DNA from: Paenibacillus sp. FSL W8-0186
Lineage (GTDB): Bacteria; Bacillota; Bacilli; Paenibacillales; Paenibacillaceae
Assembly: GCF_037969765.1 (NCBI RefSeq)
Contig: NZ_CP150207.1
Location: forward strand, 4,816,001-4,880,000
DNA length: 64,000 bases
Direction: 5' to 3'
The translations under genes and the position numbers were made by a program. The first letter of the stretch is position 1. Each line of letters starts with the position of its first letter. This document shows, in pieces, positions 35,472 to 44,118 of this stretch. The notes beneath the pieces are model-generated. The model was not told the DNA's origin, searched no databases, and saw nothing but the letters and a program-made list of their open reading frames with translations.

Positions 35472-36476
35472 TTACAAAATAGAGTACTCTTTCTGTACGT
35501 TTTGCTTCAAGTCATTTAATAAATTAAACAAATAACTGCGTTCTCTATTTAAATTGTCCTCCAAATTTCTCTTAATTCGCTCCAATATATTCGGATTCAA
35601 TGTTAAATTGTATTTAATAACTAAATTTCGCAATACCAAAAAATCATTTTTCAGCTCTATAATCGCTTCCAAAAAATTCGAACTATGCGAGACAACCTCT
35701 AGATCTAACAAATATTTTATTCGCATTTCCATTAAAACCTTATGTTCATAGAGTAAATGGAAACCCCGCCAATCCAGCTCCAACGATTGCTCTGCATTTG
35801 ATATATCAACCAATAGTCTATGATATGCATCAAAACCATAGTCAAATTCTTGATCCTGAATAAGGTCATAATTTTTTTTAGAAATCAGATAATTTTCTAT
35901 ATTAAATATGATTTGGGGCAAGTTAATCTCACAGGTGTATTCTTTCTTCTTTTTCAAATAACGGATATTCGTCATAAAATCATAATTACTTTTTATTGCC
36001 CAATAACCCTTTTCCACTTCATCAAAAGTGCATTCAGTTACAATAAACTTTCCGTTTTCTAGATTATCAGCAATGGTAAATGTGCTTTTATTTAAATCAT
36101 ATCCACATATTAATACTTCATGGGGAGAAGGATACTTTTGATATGAACTACTCTGCTTGAGATAGTACCTATCCACATAAATATATATATAATAGTCCAT
36201 TTCTAAAGCTTCGATAATTAAGTTTTTAATTTTTTTATCCCATTTATAGTCAACAACAGTCCGAGGAATTTCATAGTAGGATATTCCTGGGCAATTACTA
36301 AGAAGCCGGACATGATTATCAAAAGCAAAAATCCCCCAAGTATGAGCATATGTAATTTGAATAAAGTTATTATAGATCCATGGCCACAACCGATCATCCA
36401 TTATAGAGAATAAACAGCCGTAAGAAGTATACGTGCTGACTTCTGGTGTTCTCATATATAGATTTTTTTTTGACAT
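35472..36476 (-). CDS. BtrH_N-like protein, papain/C39-like fold
   Basis: This is a 334-residue cytosolic protein, very rich in Tyr, Ile, Lys and Asn. The first 140 residues resemble BtrH N-terminal domains: SYGCLFSIM puts Cys21 after a Tyr-Gly, YPSPHEVLICGYD gives His119, and TIADN gives Asp137. These three could form a Cys-His-Asp triad as in C39 or acyl-transfer relatives (seen in sequence; activity inferred). The second half is helical and charged. BtrH-type proteins occur in antibiotic and peptide clusters. Base composition is AT-rich like the RiPP genes, and it lies on the same strand, about 500 bp past the end of the last ABC gene. It may be a late member of the cluster, for example in tailoring, proteolysis or immunity. 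Confidence 0.6.
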   Translation of the reverse strand: MSKKNLYMRTPEVSTYTSYGCLFSIMDDRLWPWIYNNFIQITYAHTWGIFAFDNHVRLLSNCPGISYYEIPRTVVDYKWDKKIKNLIIEALEMDYYIYIYVDRYYLKQSSSYQKYPSPHEVLICGYDLNKSTFTIADNLENGKFIVTECTFDEVEKGYWAIKSNYDFMTNIRYLKKKKEYTCEINLPQIIFNIENYLISKKNYDLIQDQEFDYGFDAYHRLLVDISNAEQSLELDWRGFHLLYEHKVLMEMRIKYLLDLEVVSHSSNFLEAIIELKNDFLVLRNLVIKYNLTLNPNILERIKRNLEDNLNRERSYLFNLLNDLKQNVQKEYSIL

Positions 36477-36933
36477 TTATAAATCCCCTGCCTTTCAAGG
36501 TCAAATTTATTTTTTTGATTATCTCTATAATTATCCGAATGAAAGTTTATACTTTTTATGGTTACTTTTAATGATTATATAAAATTAAAGTAATAATTCC
36601 TGTCGAATTTTGTTATTGTTATGTATTTGATAAGAATCTTCTTATTCGTTTCCTCTTTTAACTCTAAGTTTGCTCCAAATGGAAAAATCCAGATTGTCGA
36701 TCTGGAGTATATTCACCTATAGTTTGCACTTTACCATTTCTTATTGTTCATAAATGCAAGTATTACATGACTGCACTCGAGGCAGGAACGGAAGATACTG
36801 CCCCATGAAAAAAGACTGTCTCCAAATACTTTCGTATTTTGATTACCTTGATATCCCAATTATGGTGTGAAACCGCAACAGCGCCCACGGTAACGCTGGC
36901 GTTTTTTGCGTACCACCTCATCAGCACGCCCAT
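36477..36933. other. Spacer between RiPP ABC genes and BtrH-like gene
   Basis: This stretch of about 460 bp holds no gene. It contains a small minus-strand terminator-like hairpin, TCCAGA/TCTGGA at 36688-36706 followed by five T. A CAGCG/CGCTG hairpin at 36879-36898 is followed by a plus-strand T run, although no plus-strand gene precedes it. GC content rises within 36770-36920 relative to the AT-rich flanks, which could mark a remnant of inserted DNA. Confidence 0.4.
36688..36706 (-). terminator. Weak terminator-like hairpin
   Basis: TCCAGA and TCTGGA with a 7-base loop are followed on the minus strand by TTTTT. It lies upstream of the BtrH-like gene, suggesting that gene has its own promoter downstream of the hairpin. 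Confidence 0.4.
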
Positions 36934-36960
36934 AAAAAAAGGCTCTCCCGAGGGAGAACC
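36934..36960 (-). terminator. Terminator after ABC permease of RiPP cluster
   Basis: GGCTCTCCC and GGGAGAACC form a compact hairpin at 36941-36960. On the minus strand seven T follow. It closes the operon that begins with the lasso B1 gene. Confidence 0.85.
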
Positions 36961-36978
36961 GATCGTTGAAGCTGTATA

Positions 36979-39564
36979 CTAATCCATTTGAATGTTGGAC
37001 TTCTTGGACTCAGAAACCATTCTGGCTTCTTTGCTTCCTAATAGGAACGATAAGATAAAAGTAAAAACCACAACACATATTACAATATATATTTGTTCTC
37101 TTATAGCATTATAAATCTGACCATTGTCTATCTGTGAAAAGTATAAAGTGATGAGCCATCCCGTGATAACTCCGATAACAATTCCTATCATGCCAAATAA
37201 TCCACATTGAACGATAACAATTTTCCTAATTTGACCGTGGGTTGCACTTACCATACGAAGTATTGCCATTTCACGACGTTTCGTCAGGAGGATAGCCGAT
37301 AGATGATTAGCCATCCCGCTCAGTCCCATCATGAGCAACAACACAAAAGTCGCTCCCAATATCAAAATGCGCTCGGACATTTGCTTTGACAGCTCCTGCA
37401 ACTGAGTAGATCTGTCGCTCCAGTTGATTTCGTCATATTTATTCATTTGAAGCATCCTTATATGCTGATCTACAAGCGTTTTCTGGGTCGGATCAACGTA
37501 TAGCATGACACTATGCACATTGGGTTGATCCAGTCCTGTGAGCGCAGAGTTGTTCCAATCCAAAAGTAGCAGCGAGTCTTCGTTTGCATACAACTGATCT
37601 AATACTGCTGCAAACGTAACTTTCACCTGGCGGTAAGGGTCTTTATAATCTAAAGGAACGATAGAAAATTCCAAAGTATCCCCCTTCTTAACACCCAACA
37701 TTTCGGCGTAACGCGCTGTTATCATTACCGCATTTTGGGGTTCGATTTCTTGTGGCAATTGCAGATCAAGTTCCTTAACGAGAGAATGGATGTGAACCAG
37801 CTTATAGTTCGCTACTTCTCGTTTCAAAACAGGTTTATTGTGTTCATCTTTTATAAGTGGAGAAGGGGATGATTTTAAATTCAACCATTTCTGATTGCTC
37901 TTTGAGAAATCATAATTATCCAGAATTAATGTCCGATTGACGCTAACCGGAATAGCCGTTTTCACACCTGGTATTCGTTGCAAATCTTCTTGTATTTCTA
38001 ACGGAACAGTCGAACGCATGCTTTTATTGCTCGATACTAAAACATCAGAGATGTAATTTGACTCTATTTGCTTTAACATGTTATCTCCAACCCATGTATA
38101 AATCGTGACGATCGGAATAGTCAATGTCATGGATAAACCAATGATAATAACAGCCAATGTACTTTGGGCTCGTTGGAAAATCAGATTTTGAACAGCAATT
38201 TTGGATTCTATGCCTGCTATTCGTTCAAGGAGCGGGGACAATATGCGCAAAACAGGTGATATCCAAAAGGGAGTTAACATATAAAGAGAGCTGGAGATCA
38301 TTAATCCTCCTACAACATAGAACAGAACATGCAAGGAACTTTCTTGATCCCCCCATCTGCCTATGCCTGCGCAAAGAAGACTAATCACCAATAACCCGAC
38401 CGCTATCCATTTCTGAGTATTCCGTGGACGCAAATTTTCATCAAGTATCTCATTGAGGAATTCCATTGGTAAAACTTTTGAGGCTTTATAGGCAGGAATC
38501 AAGGAAGTTAAAAAAACAAATAAAGCGATGCTTATTGCAGTGACCGCAACGTATTCATATGAAATTGAAACTGAAAATAAAGGGATGGAAAGATACCGAG
38601 CCATCCAATCTATGGTTATTTTCGTTAATAATACACCTATAAGCGAGCCGAGAAATGATCCGATAATGGCAATCGTCAACCCCTCTATACAGACCATCAA
38701 TTTCAATTGACTCGGACTTCCACCGATCATACGTAGAAGAGCTAACTCTTTTTTTCTCTGTTGTACAGTAATGTAGAAACTACTCAGCATCATAAAACCA
38801 CTAGCAAACAAAACCATAATCCCTAATGCATATCCGATGACTAAAAAACTATTTAATTTATCTCCCTCTTCAGAGTCACCTACGATATCCACATCCGGTA
38901 TGGGATCAAAGTTGTCCTTCACAAACCGCGAAAACCTTTGCTTATCATGATCTTTGACTAAATCTATTAATAGAAGATTAACTTTTACGTCGCTTCCTAC
39001 AATCTCTTGCAGGGATTGCAAATGAAAAATGGCATAGTCCGGCAACGGGCCGTCTGGTCCGTAACGATCAGGGATAATTTCCTTTACGACCCAGGGCTGT
39101 GAAGATGGAAGAGACGGTATGGATGTTTTACCGTGTAATTCGACACCCCAACGTTCGGCAAGCCTCTCGGTCAACACAATTTCAAAGGGCTGCAGAGCTT
39201 GCGTGAATTTATAGGTCGATTTCGCAATTTCGGAATGATCAACCCCAACAACATAGAAGTCAGGAGAGAGCCCGGGAATTTTAGGCGCCGCCAATATTTG
39301 CGCAAAGCCTTGAACCATCGTACTGCTCGTAATTTGATCTATTTGTTCTGGGGTAAGTCCTTGTTCAGCAGTCCTATATCCCACCATAATATCTGTATAT
39401 CCAAATTGATCAAACTGTTGTTTTTTTATTGAAGCATGAAGCATTTGACCCAACAGCACCACACTAGTTAAAAGAACTGTACCTAGCATTACGCCGATGA
39501 GCATATAGATCATCCTACTCTTTTTCGCAAGAAGCATCTTCCAGGCTAGCATCAGAATAACCAT
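36979..39564 (-). CDS. FtsX/MacB-type ABC transporter permease
   Basis: This is an 861-residue membrane protein with duplicated FtsX architecture. The first helix lies at about 17-37, and a large extracellular domain follows. A helix trio at about 235-360 includes the family run ALLRMIGGSPSQLKLMVCIEGL. A central helix pair (about 388-430) and a second extracellular domain precede the last helix trio (about 720-845), with MAILRMVSATHGQIRKIVIVQ. The start overlaps the stop of the ATPase gene (TGATG), and GGAAAGG lies 10 bases before. Together they form a MacB/LolCDE-like mechanotransmission pump. In a RiPP cluster such a pump typically gives self-immunity or export. Confidence 0.88.
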   Translation of the reverse strand: MVILMLAWKMLLAKKSRMIYMLIGVMLGTVLLTSVVLLGQMLHASIKKQQFDQFGYTDIMVGYRTAEQGLTPEQIDQITSSTMVQGFAQILAAPKIPGLSPDFYVVGVDHSEIAKSTYKFTQALQPFEIVLTERLAERWGVELHGKTSIPSLPSSQPWVVKEIIPDRYGPDGPLPDYAIFHLQSLQEIVGSDVKVNLLLIDLVKDHDKQRFSRFVKDNFDPIPDVDIVGDSEEGDKLNSFLVIGYALGIMVLFASGFMMLSSFYITVQQRKKELALLRMIGGSPSQLKLMVCIEGLTIAIIGSFLGSLIGVLLTKITIDWMARYLSIPLFSVSISYEYVAVTAISIALFVFLTSLIPAYKASKVLPMEFLNEILDENLRPRNTQKWIAVGLLVISLLCAGIGRWGDQESSLHVLFYVVGGLMISSSLYMLTPFWISPVLRILSPLLERIAGIESKIAVQNLIFQRAQSTLAVIIIGLSMTLTIPIVTIYTWVGDNMLKQIESNYISDVLVSSNKSMRSTVPLEIQEDLQRIPGVKTAIPVSVNRTLILDNYDFSKSNQKWLNLKSSPSPLIKDEHNKPVLKREVANYKLVHIHSLVKELDLQLPQEIEPQNAVMITARYAEMLGVKKGDTLEFSIVPLDYKDPYRQVKVTFAAVLDQLYANEDSLLLLDWNNSALTGLDQPNVHSVMLYVDPTQKTLVDQHIRMLQMNKYDEINWSDRSTQLQELSKQMSERILILGATFVLLLMMGLSGMANHLSAILLTKRREMAILRMVSATHGQIRKIVIVQCGLFGMIGIVIGVITGWLITLYFSQIDNGQIYNAIREQIYIVICVVVFTFILSFLLGSKEARMVSESKKSNIQMD

Positions 39565-40325
39565 CAGATATCAACCTTTCCTTGCGATGCAAGTTGAAGA
39601 TCGACGATAACCGAAACCCGTTTATTGTGGTCACATTCCTTGTCATTAGCATGATCAAGAACCAGTTTGCCATCGTGTATAAAAATGACCCGATCCGCAT
39701 GTGCAGCCACTTGAGGATCGTGAGTAACTAACAGAATGGTTTGATTGCGATGTTTCTGAAGTTGAACCAGCAAAGACAAAATATGAGTGGTCGTTACCGA
39801 ATCCAAATTTCCAGTTGGTTCGTCAGCAAGCAATAGGCAAGGATTTTGCACGAGGGCTCTCGCGATCGCGACACGCTGCTGCTCCCCACCTGATAAAGTG
39901 TGAGGGTATTGTTTTCTTTTGTTAAGCAAACCTACCTTCTCAAGCAGATCTCTCGCTTTATCGTAAGCCTCTTTCTTCTTCACGCCTACCAGCAACAAGG
40001 GCATGGCAACATTGTCTTCGGCATTAATCGAGGCAATAAGATTAAAAAACTGGAATATGAATCCAACTTTTTCTCTTCGGTATTGTGTAGCATGTGGTTC
40101 AACGGAAATATCTTGCAAAGATTGACCATCGACTCGTATATTACCTTCCGACGGTTCAATCAATGCTCCGACAAGTTGTAGTAAGGTTGTTTTACCAGAG
40201 CCGCTTTTCCCCATGACGACAATGAATTCTCCACGTGATACAGCTAGGTTGATATCCTTAATGACATATGTCATTTCCGAATGCGTTGTATAGAATTTGC
40301 TGAGATTTTCTATTTCCAGAATCAC
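39564..40325 (-). CDS. MacB-type ABC transporter ATP-binding protein
   Basis: This is an ATPase of about 253 residues. Walker A is GKSGSGKTT, the signature is [15 protein letters not shown], Walker B is [12 protein letters not shown], and the H-loop is VTHD. The DEPTGNLDS form is typical of the LolD/MacB class that drives FtsX-like permeases. GTG 40325 ([12 protein letters not shown]) starts two bases after the stop of the upstream exporter gene. An alternative ATG at 40370 lies inside that gene. It is translationally linked to both neighbours. Confidence 0.9.
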   Translation of the reverse strand: MILEIENLSKFYTTHSEMTYVIKDINLAVSRGEFIVVMGKSGSGKTTLLQLVGALIEPSEGNIRVDGQSLQDISVEPHATQYRREKVGFIFQFFNLIASINAEDNVAMPLLLVGVKKKEAYDKARDLLEKVGLLNKRKQYPHTLSGGEQQRVAIARALVQNPCLLLADEPTGNLDSVTTTHILSLLVQLQKHRNQTILLVTHDPQVAAHADRVIFIHDGKLVLDHANDKECDHNKRVSVIVDLQLASQGKVDI

Positions 40326-40327
40326 AG

Positions 40328-42157
40328 TCAAAGTGCTCGCCTCGATTCGTTTTCTGTGTCTTGATACCATTGTGATTGGGTACGGTACATTTTAGCATAC
40401 TCCCCGTTTAACGAAAGTAATTCTTTATGGTTGCCAATTTCAATAATTTCCCCTTGCTTCATAACTAAGATACGATCGCATAATCGAGCTGGACCAAGCC
40501 GATGAGAAATGATAATACTTGTTTTCTGATTCGATAGTTGATGCATTTGTTGTATAATGTCTACTTCAGTACGCGGGTCTAGTGCAGCTGTCGGTTCATC
40601 TAGTATAACAATCTCTGCATTTTTCATTAAAGCTCTAGCTATCGCTACTCTCTGCCATTGTCCCCCTGAAAGTTCTTGTCCTGAAATGAACTGACTGCTT
40701 AATTTCGTTTCCAGACCCTGCGGTAATTGTTTTACTAAAGAATTTAAGCCTGTATTTTCAAGGACACCTCTAATTTTTTCATCATTTTCGATGTCTGCAA
40801 GATGACCGAAACCGACATTATCGCGTAACGACAGACGGTAGCGTACAAAATCCTGAAATACGCAAGTGACTTTTGCTAGGAAAGAAGTTTGATCGATTTC
40901 ACGGATATCTACCCCGCCAATTAATATCCGCCCCTGTGTTGGAGAATAGAGGCCTAGCATCAGTTGGACTAATGTTGTTTTACCCGCACCATTCTCCCCT
41001 ACGATAGCAATTTTTTCACCTTGCCTAATTTGGAGTGAAACATTCCGAATACTCTCTTTATGCTTCCCATATCGGAAACTAACTTCTTGGAATTCGATTG
41101 CGTGAAAATGAGGCTTTGGAAAAGGAAGAGTTCCTTGCCCCGTTTCGATATTCTTATTCAGAAATGAATAATAATGATTCAGATTAAATAGGCTCTCCCA
41201 CAGTTGCATTACCACTGCACTCAAACCGCCTACCAGACCCTGAATCATTAATACTGACGCAATTAATGCTACAAAACTACCAATACTAATTGCCCCATCT
41301 TTTACTTGCCAAAGTAATAGTAAACCCACAACAATCGCGGAAGATGTCATGAACATAGAACCAAAAGTACCGCCGAGAGCTTCTTGTTTTTTATTCTTTA
41401 GTTGGAACCCTCGAAAGTTTAACTGGATTTGTTTCCATCTCGATATCAGGTGTTCTGCAAGTTGAAAGATTCTTATTTCACGTGCCGATTCTTTAAGTTG
41501 CAATAATCGGTACAAATAATCCATCTCACGTCCTTCTTCCGTACTGTGGAGCGTAAAACGGAAACGTTTCTTTTTCGCAATAAATAGTAATAAAATACCG
41601 GGAATCGTAGACACAATTAATCCCAAGGGAAGAGCCCAACTAACGTATGCTAAAAGTCCGAATACACTAATGATTGTTAGTATAGTTTTCAACCCTTGAA
41701 ACAAGTACTGTATGAAATCAAAACATCCCATGTTTAATGCCGTTTGGGCCATCGTCATTTGATTAAAAAATGCATGATCTTCGAAGTGTTGAAGAGGGAC
41801 GGCGTTAATCTTCTTCAACAAGTCATGTTTCATCTTCATGTTGGCATCTTGCTGAACGATTGTGTAAATGTATTTTTGGATTTCTGTTATGGTAACCAAC
41901 ACGAATCCTGAGCCGTAGTAGATAAATAATGAAAACATAACGATGTAAATAGACCCTTGTCCTGTTGATAAAGTCGAAACTTGATCAATCAGAACTTTAT
42001 GAAGCCAGATTTGAACAGTAGGTATAAAGGCCAAAATAAACATAATAAAGATCCATGCAGACATCAATATAGGATGCGCTTTCCATCCAATCAAAAATAT
42101 TAATTTAATATGCCGTAATGAATCCAAAGATAAGCGGCGTATCCCCCCCTTGTTCAT
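40328..42157 (-). CDS. ABC exporter with fused membrane and ATPase domains
   Basis: This is a 609-residue half-transporter. Six membrane helices lie in residues 20-330 and the ATPase domain in about 355-600, with Walker A GENGAGKTT, Q-loop region FQDFVRYRLSLRDNVGFG, signature [15 protein letters not shown], Walker B VILDEPTAALD and H-loop ISHRL. It lacks an N-terminal C39 peptidase domain, so it exports an already processed peptide. This is the usual form of the lasso D protein. It starts 2 bp after the thioredoxin-like gene's stop and belongs to the same operon. Confidence 0.9.
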   Translation of the reverse strand: MNKGGIRRLSLDSLRHIKLIFLIGWKAHPILMSAWIFIMFILAFIPTVQIWLHKVLIDQVSTLSTGQGSIYIVMFSLFIYYGSGFVLVTITEIQKYIYTIVQQDANMKMKHDLLKKINAVPLQHFEDHAFFNQMTMAQTALNMGCFDFIQYLFQGLKTILTIISVFGLLAYVSWALPLGLIVSTIPGILLLFIAKKKRFRFTLHSTEEGREMDYLYRLLQLKESAREIRIFQLAEHLISRWKQIQLNFRGFQLKNKKQEALGGTFGSMFMTSSAIVVGLLLLWQVKDGAISIGSFVALIASVLMIQGLVGGLSAVVMQLWESLFNLNHYYSFLNKNIETGQGTLPFPKPHFHAIEFQEVSFRYGKHKESIRNVSLQIRQGEKIAIVGENGAGKTTLVQLMLGLYSPTQGRILIGGVDIREIDQTSFLAKVTCVFQDFVRYRLSLRDNVGFGHLADIENDEKIRGVLENTGLNSLVKQLPQGLETKLSSQFISGQELSGGQWQRVAIARALMKNAEIVILDEPTAALDPRTEVDIIQQMHQLSNQKTSIIISHRLGPARLCDRILVMKQGEIIEIGNHKELLSLNGEYAKMYRTQSQWYQDTENESRRAL

Positions 42158-42159
42158 CC

Positions 42160-42693
42160 CTATTCACCCGTAAATTCAGGGAAGTTTTCTCGCTGTGCTT
42201 TTAGCCAAGACTCTAATTGTTGAACAGATACAATATCCCGGCGCAAAATAACTGATTTCTGATCTAATATTAAACCGAATGGAAATTTATTGACTTTTAA
42301 AAGACTAGTCATCTCTTTTCTGATCTGGTATACAGGAATTTCTGAAGGAATATCTATCGTTTCATCTTTTTTCCCATAATAAAGAATTCGAATTGGAATC
42401 ATTTGATCGTTATACTGTTTTGAAAGTTCTTTAAGTACGGCCACACAAAATTTACACCCGCCCGAGACGAGCAAAATAAAAGTAATATTATTTTCCTTAG
42501 CAATGCTTCGTAAGTATTGTGTGTCGTTTGCCGCTTCAACTGGAACATTCGGAATGCGCATACCGGGAGGCAATCCCCCCCCGTTTTTATGTTTTCGAAA
42601 TTGTAAAGCCAGAGTACATAGGAGCACAGTTTGAATACTCAATAACATCCAAAGAGCAAGTTGACTTTGCACAAAGATTCCTAACCTCCTCAT
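42160..42693 (-). CDS. Membrane-anchored thioredoxin-like protein (MauD/TlpA-like)
   Basis: This is a 177-residue protein with one N-terminal helix (about residues 12-31) that would hold the rest outside the cell. The thioredoxin-like domain has SGGCKFCVAVLKEL with active-site Cys80-Lys-Phe-Cys83. NKFPFGLILD supplies the cis-Pro region. MRIPNVPVEAAND resembles the entry strand of MauD/TlpA proteins. The ATG at 42693 overlaps AGGAGG, so a GTG at 42672 is an alternative start. It lies directly after the two MauE-like genes. In the mau system MauD and MauE together are needed to form the disulfides of methylamine dehydrogenase; by analogy this protein would oxidise or isomerise the cysteine-rich lasso tail (inferred). 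Confidence 0.8.
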   Translation of the reverse strand: MRRLGIFVQSQLALWMLLSIQTVLLCTLALQFRKHKNGGGLPPGMRIPNVPVEAANDTQYLRSIAKENNITFILLVSGGCKFCVAVLKELSKQYNDQMIPIRILYYGKKDETIDIPSEIPVYQIRKEMTSLLKVNKFPFGLILDQKSVILRRDIVSVQQLESWLKAQRENFPEFTGE

Positions 42694-43206
42694 TTAATCG
42701 ATGAGACGAGAGATCATTCCAGTTCCAACCAAACAAAGAATTCCCATAAAAATGATAGCTATTGAACTAGGATCATGAATGGTGTGAAGCAGTTTAGTAT
42801 AATTTGTAGGCTGTATGCAAACAGGAATCCAATAGATGGTTAGGATTAGCGAATGCATCAAAGTTCCTAATCCCATCTCACCTGTTATTAATCTTCCAAA
42901 ACAATGGCAGGCGAGGTCTTTTTTCTCAAGCATCACTTTTGCATTCGCAATCACAAACGAGACAAACACAAGAAGCAAGGCAGCGAGCAACAGATACGAT
43001 TCTGAAGTAATAAATAAGATTACCGCTAGTATGACTTCCGCAAACGGCAGTAAAAAGCCAAAACCACGGGCAAGATAAGTCGGTAAAATCCCAACGGCAA
43101 TTGCACTTCTTATCGTACCTTGAATATCGTACATCTTACTAATACCAGACAAAAGGAGTGTAATCGCAATTGCATAAGCCATCAGAAGCGAAGTAATTTC
43201 CAACAT
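42694..43206 (-). CDS. MauE/DoxX-like redox membrane protein
   Basis: This is a 170-residue membrane protein with four predicted helices. Its signature ACHCFG (Cys100-His-Cys102-Phe-Gly) is the C-x-C-F-G mark of MauE-family proteins. ATG 43206 follows GGAGGG; an upstream ATG at 43227 overlaps that site and the preceding gene. It is the second of two adjacent MauE-like genes and is followed immediately by the CKFC thioredoxin-like gene. MauE-type proteins are thought to pass electrons to or from MauD-like partners across the membrane. Confidence 0.8.
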   Translation of the reverse strand: MLEITSLLMAYAIAITLLLSGISKMYDIQGTIRSAIAVGILPTYLARGFGFLLPFAEVILAVILFITSESYLLLAALLLVFVSFVIANAKVMLEKKDLACHCFGRLITGEMGLGTLMHSLILTIYWIPVCIQPTNYTKLLHTIHDPSSIAIIFMGILCLVGTGMISRLID

Positions 43207-43223
43207 TCGGCCCTCCTTCAATT

Positions 43224-43649
43224 TCATACTCCCAACAAATTAATACCGATAAATATTAAGACAACAGATAATATCGCACTGTTATTAACAAGATCACGAC
43301 TTGTAATCTCTTTAGGAGTGTTTAAGCCAAAACATCCACATCCATTCTTGAGTACAAGCCCTTTCCTTGGTATCAACACAAATAGAAATAGGATTTGCAA
43401 ACACGCAACCATCATGAAGCCAAACACCTGCATCCAAGGTACAACCAGCCAAAGGGCAGTGATGAGTTCAATTGCAGCAAGAAAGGGAGAAAGTACGGAT
43501 GCTTTTTTCTTGTTTGTCAATTTATAGTCCCCTGTAACGATACGGTAAAAGCCATACGCATTTCGTAATTTTTGTGTGCTGCTTTTATAGTAGATAACTG
43601 CCATTCCGATCGCAGTCATCCATTGGAGGATACCTAGCCAGTTAATCAT
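43224..43649 (-). CDS. MauE/DoxX-like redox membrane protein
   Basis: This is a membrane protein of about 141 residues with four predicted helices and the MauE-type motif GCGCFG (Cys104-Gly-Cys106-Phe-Gly). It starts at ATG 43649 after AAGGAAAATGAGC, overlapping the stop of the 146-residue gene; ATG 43655 and 43667 are alternatives. It differs enough from the next MauE-like protein that the pair is not a recent duplication. In this operon its likely role is thiol/disulfide exchange for the precursor peptide. Confidence 0.78.
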   Translation of the reverse strand: MINWLGILQWMTAIGMAVIYYKSSTQKLRNAYGFYRIVTGDYKLTNKKKASVLSPFLAAIELITALWLVVPWMQVFGFMMVACLQILFLFVLIPRKGLVLKNGCGCFGLNTPKEITSRDLVNNSAILSVVLIFIGINLLGV

Positions 43650-44082
43650 GCTCATTTTCCTTTTCAAAATGTTTAATAAACTCTACGATTTGATTTTTAT
43701 ATTCAGAGTCAAATCTGTTTAGGACAATCATATCCTGGTCCAAGATCCCTTCCTTAACGCATCCAAGTGACGGATAAAAATAATCAGTAATCCCTTGAAA
43801 CATAGACAGATCGCTAGAACTAAACATAGAAATGTCATAAATAAGAATCTTTTCTCTCTCAATATGTTGGCAAATGAAATCTCTCATCTTCCGAGTATTC
43901 GGATAACGCGTAAAATCAAGACATAAAGCAAAGCCAGTAAACCCTCCATACAATTTATTCCTAACTTCTCTAACAGGCATCATGCTCGCTAAAGCACTCT
44001 CTTGCTGAAAGATCTGTCTCCTAGCGGTTATCACAAGGATCAATATGAGTGCTAAGCTAATGGATAAAGAAGATATTATCAT
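43642..44082 (-). CDS. Unknown membrane-anchored protein of lasso cluster
   Basis: This is a 146-residue protein with one N-terminal helix (IISSLSISLALILILVIT, residues 2-19). The rest is soluble and likely extracytoplasmic. It contains two isolated Cys (in FALCLDF and SLGCVKEG) and another in DFICQH, but no CxxC. Its alternating strands and helices (FALCLDF, KILIYDISMF, DMIVLNRF) suggest a thioredoxin-like fold without the active-site pair. I do not recognise the family. It sits directly after the precursor gene and before the MauE pair, so it may present the precursor to the redox proteins or give immunity. GGAAGTGAG precedes ATG 44082. Confidence 0.75.
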   Translation of the reverse strand: MIISSLSISLALILILVITARRQIFQQESALASMMPVREVRNKLYGGFTGFALCLDFTRYPNTRKMRDFICQHIEREKILIYDISMFSSSDLSMFQGITDYFYPSLGCVKEGILDQDMIVLNRFDSEYKNQIVEFIKHFEKENEHD

Positions 44083-44118
44083 CTAATCACTCACTTCCGA
44101 TATCAGTAAAAAAAGAAT

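Noticed and set aside
36879..36908. Plus-strand terminator CAGCG/CGCTG plus T run
   Set aside because: No plus-strand gene ends nearby, so it is reported only as part of the spacer.
40328..42157. ABC exporter as a C39 peptidase-containing bacteriocin transporter
   Set aside because: The N terminus goes straight into membrane helices with no Cys/His peptidase motifs; leader removal belongs to B2.
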